64,000 bases of DNA from Vibrio sp. 99-8-1 (GCF_013114595.1 NZ_VTXE01000009.1:1-64000); one strand, 5' to 3'. Positions 37,597-45,532 are shown, counted from the stretch's first letter. Notes: generated by a model from the letters alone, not told the origin. A program made the numbers and translations.

Positions 37597-38846
37597 CGAA
37601 ATCTCTATTTAGAAAGCAAGCTTTGGATAAACAGCAAATTCGCTTAGAGGGAGAGGTACTGCTTCTGCAGCCTATCTCCCAACCACTGCTTGTGGGTGGC
37701 CTGACATCCATTGTACTTATTACGTTGCTTTTCCTTTTCAACGCTCAGTTTGCTCGGCAGGAGAGTGCTATTGGCATTATTACTCCTAATGGCGGTGTAA
37801 TACATGTCTATGCGCAACAATCAGGTGTCGTTAAAGAGTTACTTGTAAGCGAAGGAGACACTGTTGAACAAGGTGACCCCATCGCAGTACTTAGTACCTC
37901 TAAAATCATGAGCACAGGAGAAGAAGCACAGCAACTCAGTATTAAATCGCTACAACAACAAATCAAATTACTCAACAACAAATTGCAACGACAACACACA
38001 TTGTTTGCAAATGAAAAGCAGCAATTAGAAATTCAAAAAAAAGCACAGCAACTTGAAATTGAGCACCTAACGCGGCGTTCAGAACATAATAAAGAAAAGT
38101 TATTCCTTCAAATAAAGCAGCTTACTGCGGTCAAGAAGCTTGCACAAAAGGATTATATTAACGCCACTCAAGTAGACGAAACACACCGCCAATATCTTGA
38201 ATTGGCTTCAGCGCAAGAATCAGTATTGCAATCACGCTCACAAAGCCAACAACAGTACTATTTATTAGAAGGTAAAATTGACGCTCTTCCGGTAAAACAG
38301 CAAGAAGAGATAGACTCGTTAGAAATGCAGATATTACAGTTAGAGCAGCAACTTATTGACGCTAAAGCTAATTATGAATTTGTACTTAGAGCGGAGCAGG
38401 CAGGAACAATCAGCAGCTTACAGTTCCAACTTGGTCAAATTGTCTCAGGAAATACGCCTCTTGCCAGTATTCTTCCCAAAGATAGTGAATTGCATGCAGA
38501 GCTGTTAATTCCCACTCAGGCAATAGGTTTTGTACAACAAGACCAAAAAGTCTCACTGCAATACGGCGCATTCCCTTACCAAAAATTTGGTTTATATCAG
38601 GGAAAAGTAAAACAGATCAGCCGTACGGCCTTACTACCAAATGAACTACACAACTTACCAATATCGATTGACGTCCCTGTCTACCGAGTCACTGTTAGTC
38701 TCGATACACAAAGCGTTTTTGCTTACGGCGAAGAGTTCCCGTTGCAATCGGGAATGCAGTTACAAGCCAATATCCGACTCGATGAACGCAGCCTATTTGA
38801 ATGGCTACTTGAACCAATCTTTAGTCTACGAGGACGTTTCTCCTAA
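37593..38846 (+). CDS. HlyD-type periplasmic adaptor of a peptide exporter
   Basis: A 417-residue membrane fusion protein. One transmembrane helix lies at about 31-50. It is followed by a biotinyl-lipoyl half-domain (GVVKELLVSEGDTVEQGDPIAVL), a long Gln-rich coiled-coil hairpin (about 110-250), the second lipoyl half (AGTISSLQFQLGQIV) and a beta-barrel. It bridges the inner-membrane ABC exporter to a TolC-type channel, none of which is encoded here. The GTG start overlaps the HTH gene, and the stop codon overlaps the ATG of the ABC exporter, so all three are one unit. It resembles CvaA-type adaptors of colicin V/microcin systems. Confidence 0.88.
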   Translation: MTKSLFRKQALDKQQIRLEGEVLLLQPISQPLLVGGLTSIVLITLLFLFNAQFARQESAIGIITPNGGVIHVYAQQSGVVKELLVSEGDTVEQGDPIAVLSTSKIMSTGEEAQQLSIKSLQQQIKLLNNKLQRQHTLFANEKQQLEIQKKAQQLEIEHLTRRSEHNKEKLFLQIKQLTAVKKLAQKDYINATQVDETHRQYLELASAQESVLQSRSQSQQQYYLLEGKIDALPVKQQEEIDSLEMQILQLEQQLIDAKANYEFVLRAEQAGTISSLQFQLGQIVSGNTPLASILPKDSELHAELLIPTQAIGFVQQDQKVSLQYGAFPYQKFGLYQGKVKQISRTALLPNELHNLPISIDVPVYRVTVSLDTQSVFAYGEEFPLQSGMQLQANIRLDERSLFEWLLEPIFSLRGRFS

Positions 38847-40918
38847 TGTCACAGTCAAACCATACCTTACTTAAACTTAACTCTCGTCCATATCTGCCTG
38901 TCATTCATCAAACCGAAGCTGCTGAGTGTGGCTTAGCCTGCCTTGCTATGGTGGCGCATTATCATGGCTATCGCTCAGATCTGAACCAACTGAGACGTCG
39001 ATTCTCTATCTCTAACCATGGTATCAACTTAAAACAATTGATCGCTATGGCTGGCAAGCTCAACCTTATTGGCAGAGCGCTACAACTTGATCTTGAGCAT
39101 CTGCCCCAGTTACAGCTTCCATGTATTATTCACTGGGATATGAACCATTTTGTGGTACTAAAATCCGTTTCAGCAAATAAAGCCGTTATTCATGATCCCG
39201 CCTCTGGTGAAAAAACCATGTCGCTGGAGGAGTTTGCGAACCACTTTACGGGTATTGCGCTTGAACTAACGCCATCTGAAGAGTTTGTACAAAAAGAAGA
39301 GAAACAGCGTCTGAGATTCCGCCAGTTGTGGAGCAAAATCATTGGCCTTAAGCGCTACCTCATTCAGATTTTAGTACTGTCTGTGCTGCTGCAACTTTTC
39401 ACTGTTGCCGCCCCCTTTTATCTGCAAACGATAGTGGATGACGTTCTACTCAGAAACGACTACCAATTGCTGATGGTGTTGGCGGTTGGGTTTGGCTTAG
39501 TCATGCTAATTAAAGCCATGACAGAGTGGTTAAGAGACATTCTGGTACTTCACCTTTCCAGTAAAATAAGTATTCAAATGGCCGCCAACATCTTCCGTCA
39601 TCTTATTCGTCTTCCTCTAGACTATTTTGAAAAACGTCATATGGGTGACATCGTTTCTCGATTTGGTTCCCTAAATGAGATCAAAGAGTTACTCAGCTCA
39701 GGTATCGTAGCGGTGATCGTCGATGGTGCACTGACCATCGTCACCTTAGTAGTGATGTTTTATTACAGCAAGTTGCTGGCCAGTGTCGTGCTGTTGTTTG
39801 TTGCAATATACAGCTTGTTGCGAGTGGCATTCTATCGCCCAGTTCGAACAATTACGGAAGCGAGCATCGTTTCAAGAGCCAAAGAGAACTCCAACTTTAT
39901 GGAGACCTTAAGAGCGATTCAGAGCATTAAAGTATTCAGTAAAGAGCATGACAGACAAAATCTATGGCAAAACCGTTATGCGGAGGCAATGAACAAAGAA
40001 ATACAGCTGGGCCGCTGGGTAATCGGCATTAATTTCATCAACAACTTACTGTTTGGTTTAGAAAATATTATCGTCATCTATTTAGCCGCAGATGCGGTTA
40101 TGGGTAACATTATCTCTTTAGGCATGCTATATGCCTTTATGAGTTATAAATCTCAATTTACCACAAGTGTCGACTCGCTGATTACAAAAGCCATTGAAAT
40201 CAAAATGCTTAGTTTACACTTAGAAAGGCTCTCCGATATCGCCCTGACACCTACCGATCCCTCTCACGAATTGTCAATTCACAGCTCGATTGAAGGAACG
40301 CTAAGTGTTAAATCGTTATGCTATCGATATTCAGAAGAAGAACCCGAAGTCTTTAAGAACTTAAATTTCACCATAAATGATGGCGAATCAGTGGTTATAG
40401 TTGGCCCTTCAGGATGTGGAAAATCAACACTGTTAAAGTGCTTAATGGGGCTATTCTCTTCTTACAAAGGAAGTGTATTGATTGGCGACACTCCCATTGA
40501 GCAGAGTGGAAGCTATCGCAGCCAAATAGCCGCCGTTATGCAAGATGATCAACTTATCTCCGGCTCTATTGCGGACAATATCGCATTCTCAGAAACCGAC
40601 ATTGATTTTGAATGGCTGCACCAATGCGCATCCATAGCCAATATTCATAATGAAATCATGGCGATGCCAATGAATTACAACACCTTTATCGGAGATATGG
40701 GCTCATCTCTTTCAGGAGGTCAAAAACAACGCCTGCTATTAGCCAGAGCTCTCTATCGAAAACCCAAAATACTATTTTTAGATGAAGCGACGTCTCATCT
40801 CGATATTGATAATGAAAATATTGTTAACGACAATATTAAAAAATTAGATATCACTAGAATTATTGTGGCTCACCGAAAGGAAACCATTAACTCTGCTGAA
40901 CGTATAATTCGGTTGTAA
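38846..40918 (+). CDS. C39 peptidase-containing ABC exporter (PCAT, CvaB-like)
   Basis: A 690-residue bifunctional exporter. The N-terminal C39 cysteine peptidase (about 15-140) has Cys28 (AAECGLACLAM), His101 (NHFVVLK) and Asp117 (HDPASGE). A six-helix transmembrane domain spans about 165-440. The nucleotide-binding domain has Walker A GPSGCGKST, signature LSGGQKQR, Walker B ILFLDEATSHLD and the H-loop VAHRKE. It cleaves leaders after a double-glycine motif and exports the peptide using ATP. All catalytic residues are present. Its substrates are very likely the seven peptides encoded directly downstream. Start ATG overlaps the adaptor stop codon. Confidence 0.93.
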   Translation: MSQSNHTLLKLNSRPYLPVIHQTEAAECGLACLAMVAHYHGYRSDLNQLRRRFSISNHGINLKQLIAMAGKLNLIGRALQLDLEHLPQLQLPCIIHWDMNHFVVLKSVSANKAVIHDPASGEKTMSLEEFANHFTGIALELTPSEEFVQKEEKQRLRFRQLWSKIIGLKRYLIQILVLSVLLQLFTVAAPFYLQTIVDDVLLRNDYQLLMVLAVGFGLVMLIKAMTEWLRDILVLHLSSKISIQMAANIFRHLIRLPLDYFEKRHMGDIVSRFGSLNEIKELLSSGIVAVIVDGALTIVTLVVMFYYSKLLASVVLLFVAIYSLLRVAFYRPVRTITEASIVSRAKENSNFMETLRAIQSIKVFSKEHDRQNLWQNRYAEAMNKEIQLGRWVIGINFINNLLFGLENIIVIYLAADAVMGNIISLGMLYAFMSYKSQFTTSVDSLITKAIEIKMLSLHLERLSDIALTPTDPSHELSIHSSIEGTLSVKSLCYRYSEEEPEVFKNLNFTINDGESVVIVGPSGCGKSTLLKCLMGLFSSYKGSVLIGDTPIEQSGSYRSQIAAVMQDDQLISGSIADNIAFSETDIDFEWLHQCASIANIHNEIMAMPMNYNTFIGDMGSSLSGGQKQRLLLARALYRKPKILFLDEATSHLDIDNENIVNDNIKKLDITRIIVAHRKETINSAERIIRL

Positions 40919-40931
40919 TGTCATCGTTATA

Positions 40932-40949
40932 ACTACCCATTTGAGTAGT
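40932..40949 (+). promoter_or_regulatory. 18-bp inverted repeat before the first peptide unit
   Basis: ACTACCCATTTGAGTAGT (ACTACC-N6-AGTAGT) lies 14 bases after the exporter stop codon and 94 bases before the first peptide ATG. The same box recurs at 42199-42216, followed in both cases by GTA-TTA. Candidate operator or activator site for the LuxR-type protein at 37387; a transcription attenuator is a less likely alternative. Confidence 0.5.
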
Positions 40950-41043
40950 GTATTTATTATCTTTAATGGTTGATCATGGTTTTCCTAAATGAAAATTCAA
41001 TTAAAGAATATAGATTAAATAAGATTCATAAAGGATATAAATT

Positions 41044-41199
41044 ATGAGAGAAGTTAGCTCAGAAGAACAAAATCATATCTGCGGCGGGTGGGTGACCTAT
41101 TTCGATGTTATCAAAGCAGTAAATTTGGGATATGCTGCGGCATTAACTGTAGCTCTATTTGCTACTGCTCTCGGCTATATTTTAGGTAGTCAACGCTAA
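41044..41199 (+). CDS. double-glycine leader peptide 1 (51 aa)
   Basis: A 51-codon gene with AAGGA upstream. The leader MREVSSEEQNHICGG (15 residues) ends in the GG that C39 peptidases cut after. The mature part is 36 residues, starts WVTYFD, is hydrophobic with a small-residue helix (GYAAALTVALFATALG) and ends GYILGSQR. It lacks Cys. It is first in a row of six closely spaced peptide genes. Likely an exported bacteriocin-like or signalling peptide; activity is unknown. Confidence 0.8.
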   Translation: MREVSSEEQNHICGGWVTYFDVIKAVNLGYAAALTVALFATALGYILGSQR

Positions 41200-41232
41200 A
41201 AAATACCACTCAGAATGTATAAGGGTTCATCC

Positions 41233-41367
41233 ATGAAAGAACTGACACTTCAACAAGCCGAGAAAATAAATGGTGGCGTAGTAATTACCGTATCACTAGC
41301 TTTAATTTTTGGAATCAACTACTTATTAGGTCGGCAATTTAGAAACTTATTCATAACCTCACAATAA
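41233..41367 (+). CDS. double-glycine leader peptide 2 (44 aa)
   Basis: A 44-codon gene. The leader MKELTLQQAEKINGG (15 residues) is followed by a 29-residue hydrophobic mature peptide beginning VVITVSLALIFG and containing NYLLGRQF, the same C-terminal motif type as peptides 1, 4 and 5. AAGGG lies upstream. Part of the tandem peptide set. Confidence 0.78.
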   Translation: MKELTLQQAEKINGGVVITVSLALIFGINYLLGRQFRNLFITSQ

Positions 41368-41380
41368 TTGGAGAACGATA

Positions 41381-41560
41381 ATGAAAGAACTCACTAGCAA
41401 TGAAACAGAACTTGTTTCTGCTGGACTCTTCTCATCCTACTTTGTGTACAGTGGAATGGTAGAACTAACACTAGGAATTACCGTCGCAGTTAGCATCGCA
41501 GGGGCCGCTATCAGCACAATACTAAGGGCTGTTGAAAGAAACCGTAATAATAACGCTTAG
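41381..41560 (+). CDS. double-glycine-type leader peptide 3 (59 aa)
   Basis: A 59-codon gene 13 bases after peptide 2, with GGAGAA upstream. The leader MKELTSNETELVSAG has Ala-Gly instead of Gly-Gly at the cut site, so processing could differ in efficiency. The 44-residue mature peptide has a hydrophobic helix (GITVAVSIAGAAISTIL) and a basic/Asn-rich end (RAVERNRNNNA). It lacks the Y-x-x-G-x-Q type ending. Confidence 0.75.
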   Translation: MKELTSNETELVSAGLFSSYFVYSGMVELTLGITVAVSIAGAAISTILRAVERNRNNNA

Positions 41561-41616
41561 TCATAACATTAGTACGATTGAAAAGATTTTATCTATATTT
41601 ATTAAGGAGGTAAGTC

Positions 41617-41814
41617 ATGAAAGAAATTGGAATCAAAGATCAAGAAAAAATTTGTGGTGGGACACTTTTCTCTGCATATATTGGGTACATGATTGGTGTT
41701 CACGTTCTTTATGTTGCATATTCAGCGGCAGTAATAACGGGTCACGTAGCCGCAATAGGAGCCACAGCAACAGCAGCTGTTGCGGGCTTTATTACCGGAA
41801 CACAAAGCGATTAG
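41617..41814 (+). CDS. double-glycine leader peptide 4 (65 aa)
   Basis: A 65-codon gene with the strongest ribosome site of the set (AAGGAGG). The leader MKEIGIKDQEKICGG is followed by a 50-residue, Ala/Gly/Val-rich mature peptide with several GxxxG or small-residue spacings (YIGYMIGVHVLYVAYSAAV, then AAIGATATAAVAG) and the ending GFITGTQSD. The pattern suggests membrane-inserting helices, as in class IIb-type bacteriocins. Confidence 0.82.
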   Translation: MKEIGIKDQEKICGGTLFSAYIGYMIGVHVLYVAYSAAVITGHVAAIGATATAAVAGFITGTQSD

Positions 41815-41823
41815 GGAGGGATT

Positions 41824-41937
41824 ATGCAAGAACTCACAATCAAAGAAACAGAAACCATAACTGGTGGCGTTTTCATTACTACAATTGCATTTTCTTTACT
41901 ATTTGCCGCTGGCTACATTTTTGGTCAAAAACTTTAA
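41824..41937 (+). CDS. double-glycine leader peptide 5 (37 aa)
   Basis: A 37-codon gene only 9 bases after peptide 4, with GGGAGGG upstream. The leader MQELTIKETETITGG precedes a 22-residue mature peptide starting VFITTIAFSLLFAA and ending GYIFGQKL. One of the shortest possible products of such an exporter. It shares its ending with peptides 1, 2 and 4. Confidence 0.77.
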   Translation: MQELTIKETETITGGVFITTIAFSLLFAAGYIFGQKL

Positions 41938-41960
41938 CTATTAAATTAAAGGAAAAGCAG

Positions 41961-42131
41961 ATGAAAACGTTAACTGAAGATCAGGTTGAGCTTGTTTCTG
42001 GTGGGGTTGAGCTTGTTTCTGGTAGTTTTATACTCAATATAATATTTTTTACTACTGGATATATCAGTCTTTTAACCATGTTAACCGCAGGTATTGGCTC
42101 TGCAGCCATAATATGGAGTAATCAAAAGTAA
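41961..42131 (+). CDS. double-glycine leader peptide 6 with duplicated processing site (56 aa)
   Basis: A 56-codon gene with AAAGGA upstream. The leader MKTLTEDQVELVSGG is followed at once by VELVSGS, produced by a 21-base tandem duplication (41985-42005 and 42006-42026, two differences). The peptide therefore has two potential cut sites, after residue 15 (GG) and residue 22 (GS). The mature portion is a hydrophobic helix with GIGSAAIIW and the end SNQK. Confidence 0.78.
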   Translation: MKTLTEDQVELVSGGVELVSGSFILNIIFFTTGYISLLTMLTAGIGSAAIIWSNQK

Positions 42132-42198
42132 TAGCCATATATTTTCACAAGGTCTGACAATTAAAAATAGAAGACTCGCGAAAAAAATAATAGTCAAT

Positions 42199-42216
42199 AC
42201 TACCTTTTTGGGTAGT
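42199..42216 (+). promoter_or_regulatory. 18-bp inverted repeat before the second peptide unit
   Basis: ACTACCTTTTTGGGTAGT has perfect 6-base arms spaced by 6 and matches the box at 40932-40949 in position and architecture. It lies 131 bases before the ATG of peptide 7. It implies that peptide 7 has its own promoter under the same control as the six-gene set. Confidence 0.5.
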
Positions 42217-42347
42217 GTACTTACCAACATTATTTAACGATGATGAACACCGCAAGTAAAAACATACAGATATTATATATTTTTTAATTGTTTTCAAAGA
42301 AAGCAATTAAAAATAAACCCAATAAAACCATTCAATGGAGAATCTAT

Positions 42348-42494
42348 ATGAAAGAACTAAACAACAAAGAAACCGAACTTGTTTGTGGCGGATTTTACAA
42401 CAACTTATTTTCATGGGCAGAAAAAGCACTTACAAACCTTACCTCATTAATATCTAATATTATCAGCTTCGTGCCGAAATTTAACTTATGGTAA
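42348..42494 (+). CDS. double-glycine leader peptide 7 (48 aa)
   Basis: A 48-codon gene with ATGGAGA upstream. The leader MKELNNKETELVCGG is nearly the consensus of the set. The 33-residue mature peptide starts FYNNLFSWAEK and differs from the others: it is amphipathic rather than uniformly hydrophobic, rich in Asn/Ser/Phe and ends PKFNLW. It is separated by 216 bases from peptide 6 and has its own copy of the inverted repeat. It could be the inducing or antimicrobial partner; that is speculation. Confidence 0.8.
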   Translation: MKELNNKETELVCGGFYNNLFSWAEKALTNLTSLISNIISFVPKFNLW

Positions 42495-42587
42495 TTAATC
42501 CATAGATTGAACTACGCTACATCTGTTCATCATACTTCCAGATAAGACACGATGTAGAAGGTTCTTTCTCGGTACAATGTCCATCAT

Positions 42588-42625
42588 GGCCTTCAGCTAC
42601 TCTGAGTACCATACAGCTGAAGGCC
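42588..42625 (+). terminator. stem-loop after peptide 7, possible terminator
   Basis: A perfect 11-bp stem GGCCTTCAGCT / AGCTGAAGGCC with a 16-base loop lies 94 bases after the last peptide gene. The following bases are TTGCTATAT rather than a T run, so termination is only probable. The rest of 42495-42837 shows no gene. Confidence 0.45.
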
Positions 42626-42837
42626 TTGCTATATAAAAAGTTTAATAAAACTGTCCATTCAATTTCTCATCATTATCCATGCTTATCACTCAGATAAGTT
42701 CTTTCAGAACCCGTCATGGATAACGAATTAATCAAATGTATTAATGCAAATAACAATACTTTTATAAAACAATACTGCTATAAAATAATACAGCGATGAA
42801 AAGAAGATCGAGCTGGCCTTTTGATTACTCTAGAAAC

Positions 42838-42870
42838 AACAAAGCCCCGACTTTCGTCGAGGCTTTGTTG
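42838..42870 (-). terminator. intrinsic terminator of tRNA-Leu
   Basis: A stem with arms ACAAAGCC / GGCTTTGT, extended through CGAC/GTCG, lies directly after the tRNA 3' end on the minus strand and is followed by TGTTTCT. Confidence 0.75.
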
Positions 42871-42878
42871 TATAAATA

Positions 42879-42963
42879 TGGTACCGGTGGGCGGACTTGA
42901 ACCGCCACGCCCGAAGGCAACGGATTTTGAATCCGTCGTGTATACCAATTTCACCACACCGGC
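42879..42963 (-). tRNA. tRNA-Leu (CAA)
   Basis: An 85-base tRNA with encoded CCA. The acceptor stem GCCGGTG pairs with CACCGGT. The anticodon loop TTCAAAA gives anticodon CAA, reading UUG. The long variable arm (TTGCCTTCGGGCGT region) marks a class II tRNA, and GGTTCAAGTCC is the T-arm. It lies alone between the peptide island and the DsbB-like pair. Confidence 0.95.
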
Positions 42964-43097
42964 ATCTTAAGGCAGAAGCCTTTTGATGTCTGGCATTATA
43001 CGGATGAAACTAACGCGTGCAAGAGGAAATTCCTTAGTTGTGAGTTAGTTGTTGAATAATTCACCATAAACACTTCAATGAGAAGCCAATACACATA

Positions 43098-43125
43098 AAA
43101 GCGCCACGACAAATCGTGGCGCTTT
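43098..43125 (-). terminator. intrinsic terminator of the DsbB-like operon
   Basis: The stem AAAGCGCCACGA / TCGTGGCGCTTT is followed by T residues on the minus strand, 29 bases after the DsbB-like stop codon. Confidence 0.85.
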
Positions 43126-43153
43126 CTTCAAAAGTCATCAATTAGTACTGACT

Positions 43154-43747
43154 CTACCAATTCCAACCATTTTCTAACCAACCCCAGTAAACTGGCGGAT
43201 ATGGCGCTTTCAATGGCGGTGGCCCAACAAGAGCAAATGACAATATTAAGTTACCAACAATCAAGAACAATACCGCATAAAAAGTGAATGTTTGTAAGTT
43301 ATTGAGTACTCGACCTGTAGCCGGAACATTTTTACAGAAATCAAATACTTTTGGCATCATCGTCATTAGTAAACCCACAACGAGTACCACTGCTGTTTGA
43401 AGTAAGTAACCCCAAAAATACATATGAACACCCATAAATCGGCCTTCAGTACCTTCAAACACAAACCAGTGGAAAGTCGAGTGGCGAATACTCATATAAA
43501 TATCGATGGACGCCAGAATTAATACGAAACCAACAAATTGTGGTCTAGGTCCATATCGTAATACTAAACATGAAACCAACATGACCAATAATATAAGTTG
43601 TCTTGTAATTAAGCAGCTCGCGCAAGGCATATCACCTAGATATAGTTGTTCATAAAATGTTGCGGTGAATATTCCAAATCCTAAAATAAGAGTAGCAATT
43701 GCAACTATGTTATAAAAACTATTCTCACTAATATCTAATTTAAACAT
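43154..43747 (-). CDS. DsbB-like disulfide bond formation membrane protein
   Basis: A 197-residue inner-membrane protein with about five helices. MPCASCLITRQLI (about 40-52) matches the first periplasmic CxxC of DsbB, followed by the usual Arg near the quinone site. The second cysteine pair of classical DsbB is missing; only isolated Cys occur later (VSCLV, FDFCK). It may therefore be a DsbB relative with a different partner or mechanism. The C-terminus is unusually Pro/Trp-rich (PPPLKAPYPPVYWGW). ATG with AAGGAG upstream; it follows a 55-residue membrane protein gene by 12 bases. Confidence 0.82.
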   Translation of the reverse strand: MFKLDISENSFYNIVAIATLILGFGIFTATFYEQLYLGDMPCASCLITRQLILLVMLVSCLVLRYGPRPQFVGFVLILASIDIYMSIRHSTFHWFVFEGTEGRFMGVHMYFWGYLLQTAVVLVVGLLMTMMPKVFDFCKNVPATGRVLNNLQTFTFYAVLFLIVGNLILSFALVGPPPLKAPYPPVYWGWLENGWNW

Positions 43748-43759
43748 AATATCGTCTCC

Positions 43760-43927
43760 TTATACTGGACCATAGATAAATGGGTGCTTCCAGATATAAG
43801 CAATGATATATCCTACAAGCGTAACTAAAGAGATTACAAACCAACGAATTGAAGACTGTTCTTTTTCTGGGCTTTTTATAAGCCACCAACAAACTAATGT
43901 CATAAAAACATATATTAATGTATTCAT
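43760..43927 (-). CDS. small membrane protein, 55 aa
   Basis: A 55-residue protein with two predicted helices (about 2-17 and 29-47) joined by a charged loop (KSPEKEQSSIR). No family recognised. The start at 43927 is chosen for its AAGGAAAC ribosome site; the longer frame to 44011 lacks one. It is the first gene of a two-gene unit with the DsbB-like protein and is probably functionally tied to it. Confidence 0.68.
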   Translation of the reverse strand: MNTLIYVFMTLVCWWLIKSPEKEQSSIRWFVISLVTLVGYIIAYIWKHPFIYGPV

Positions 43928-44113
43928 AATAGTTTCCTTAATAAAACTAAAATCAGTAAATTCGAAACTATTATTAAATAGAAAAAAACACAGAATGATG
44001 ATGCAAGGCAAGTGCGTTAGAAAACAAACAAATTAAAAACGATCTGATATCGTCGCAATAGGCAGCATATCAACGGCACCCGTTGAGTTCACACATGTTA
44101 AGGCTCTTCAGCT

Positions 44114-45532
44114 CTACTCCTTTAGGATAGGTTTGGAAAGGTTTGGATTTTGTAAATACTCCTGAATCTCTCTTACTTGGCCGATACCAGCCTTGTTAAG
44201 TTCTGAAAATCGTTGATAGTTGTACTCCGCTCCTCTTTGGTTATCTACTTGCTCATCCGCTACACCAAGTAAGTAATAGTTAACAGGACTAGGAGAACTT
44301 TCTGCGGCGAAAAACAGATATGGGTACGCTTTTTCAACCTCATTATTTAATAACAATGCCATTCCGAGGGTGGTATTGGCGATATTGCACCTTGGGTTTT
44401 GTTCAAATGCTTCTTCTGCTTGTAATAAAGCGAGTTGTCTATTGCTCTCATCTCTATCATTTAAAAATTTCATTGTGGAGATATAAGAGCTTAATGAATC
44501 TAATAAATAATAAGAACGACCTGAGTTCTTAAGTTTTTTCAGTTCATTCTCCATTACCTCTAACTCTGTGGCACCTTTTCCTTGATAAAATAGAGAAATA
44601 GCTCTTGCAATAATTTCCCAGTCTTGATAATTCTTTATTGAGGTAATTCTGTGATTATCTACATTATAATCGGTCTGTTCAGGCACCATATATGTTTTAA
44701 TTTCCAGAATTAAATCACCAATTGACGAAAAAAACTCATCTTTTGTAAAGTACTTTTCAAACTTAACTGTTTGTATCTCTTTATTCCTAAAAAACTGAAG
44801 CATTAAGTTAATGACATAACCATCGCCATCTCGTCTCATCCATGACTTTAATTCATAATCACTTTCCAGCACAGTGAGCGTTTCTATGTCTTTAAGATGC
44901 TCACCACGATATCCAACAATGTTCTTTGAAGAGTTAAGCCCGAAATATATATATTCATAGACACTTTTGGCAATACTATAGTCGGCACTATTATCTAGAA
45001 CGATATTATGAAAGACTAATGGCACGACACCTTGTTCCAACAAGACACTATTTTCAATAGTGTCTTGTTTATCCGTTTTTATCGCTTCATAAGCGGAGAT
45101 TCCAGCCACCATTATTACCAAAAACAGTAGAGCTCCAACCAGCCTTCCTTTATTAGGGCTTTTGCTATTGTTGTTACTTACGGGTTTTGTCTCTTTAGTC
45201 TCTATTTCCGATACTTCGATATCCAGTAAGTAGCCCTGTTTTGGTATGGTTTTTATTATTTGATAGGGTCTCGTTCTATCATTTAGCTGAGTCCTTAATA
45301 GGCTGATCACCTGACGGACTAAATTCTCAGAGACCTCTTTCCTTTTCCAAACACAATCCGCAAGCTCTTGAGCACTGATAACTTCTTTTCGTTTATCTAT
45401 AAAAAACATCAACATTCGTGATTGAAGAGGCTCTAAATGGTGCTTCTCTCCATCCACGATGAGATAGCTCTCTGCGGCATTAAAAGTCATTTCAGAGGAA
45501 GCGTGGAGGCGATAAGATTTGGATAGTGACAT
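44114..45532 (-). CDS. ToxR/CadC-like membrane-anchored transcriptional regulator
   Basis: A 472-residue protein. An N-terminal OmpR-type winged helix (about 15-105; LEPLQSRMLMFFIDKR, ENLVRQVISLLRTQLND, IKTIPKQGYLL) is followed by a flexible Lys/Ser/Asn linker, one transmembrane helix (about 131-147) and a large periplasmic domain with TPR-like features near its end. It fits the CadC/ToxR class, which senses outside signals and binds DNA directly. The target is unknown; it is upstream of, and same strand as, the DsbB-like pair, and near the peptide island. No clear ribosome site lies before ATG 45532. Confidence 0.83.
   Translation of the reverse strand: MSLSKSYRLHASSEMTFNAAESYLIVDGEKHHLEPLQSRMLMFFIDKRKEVISAQELADCVWKRKEVSENLVRQVISLLRTQLNDRTRPYQIIKTIPKQGYLLDIEVSEIETKETKPVSNNNSKSPNKGRLVGALLFLVIMVAGISAYEAIKTDKQDTIENSVLLEQGVVPLVFHNIVLDNSADYSIAKSVYEYIYFGLNSSKNIVGYRGEHLKDIETLTVLESDYELKSWMRRDGDGYVINLMLQFFRNKEIQTVKFEKYFTKDEFFSSIGDLILEIKTYMVPEQTDYNVDNHRITSIKNYQDWEIIARAISLFYQGKGATELEVMENELKKLKNSGRSYYLLDSLSSYISTMKFLNDRDESNRQLALLQAEEAFEQNPRCNIANTTLGMALLLNNEVEKAYPYLFFAAESSPSPVNYYLLGVADEQVDNQRGAEYNYQRFSELNKAGIGQVREIQEYLQNPNLSKPILKE

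Noticed and set aside
41532..42131. Long continuous frame of 199 codons through the peptide array
   Set aside because: Only its last 56 codons are a real gene (peptide 6). The upstream part overlaps peptides 3, 4 and 5 in another register and has low-complexity Arg/Asn/Ser/His-rich translation.
42879..42963. tRNA-Leu as attachment site of an integrated island
   Set aside because: No integrase and no second copy of the tRNA 3' end were seen nearby.
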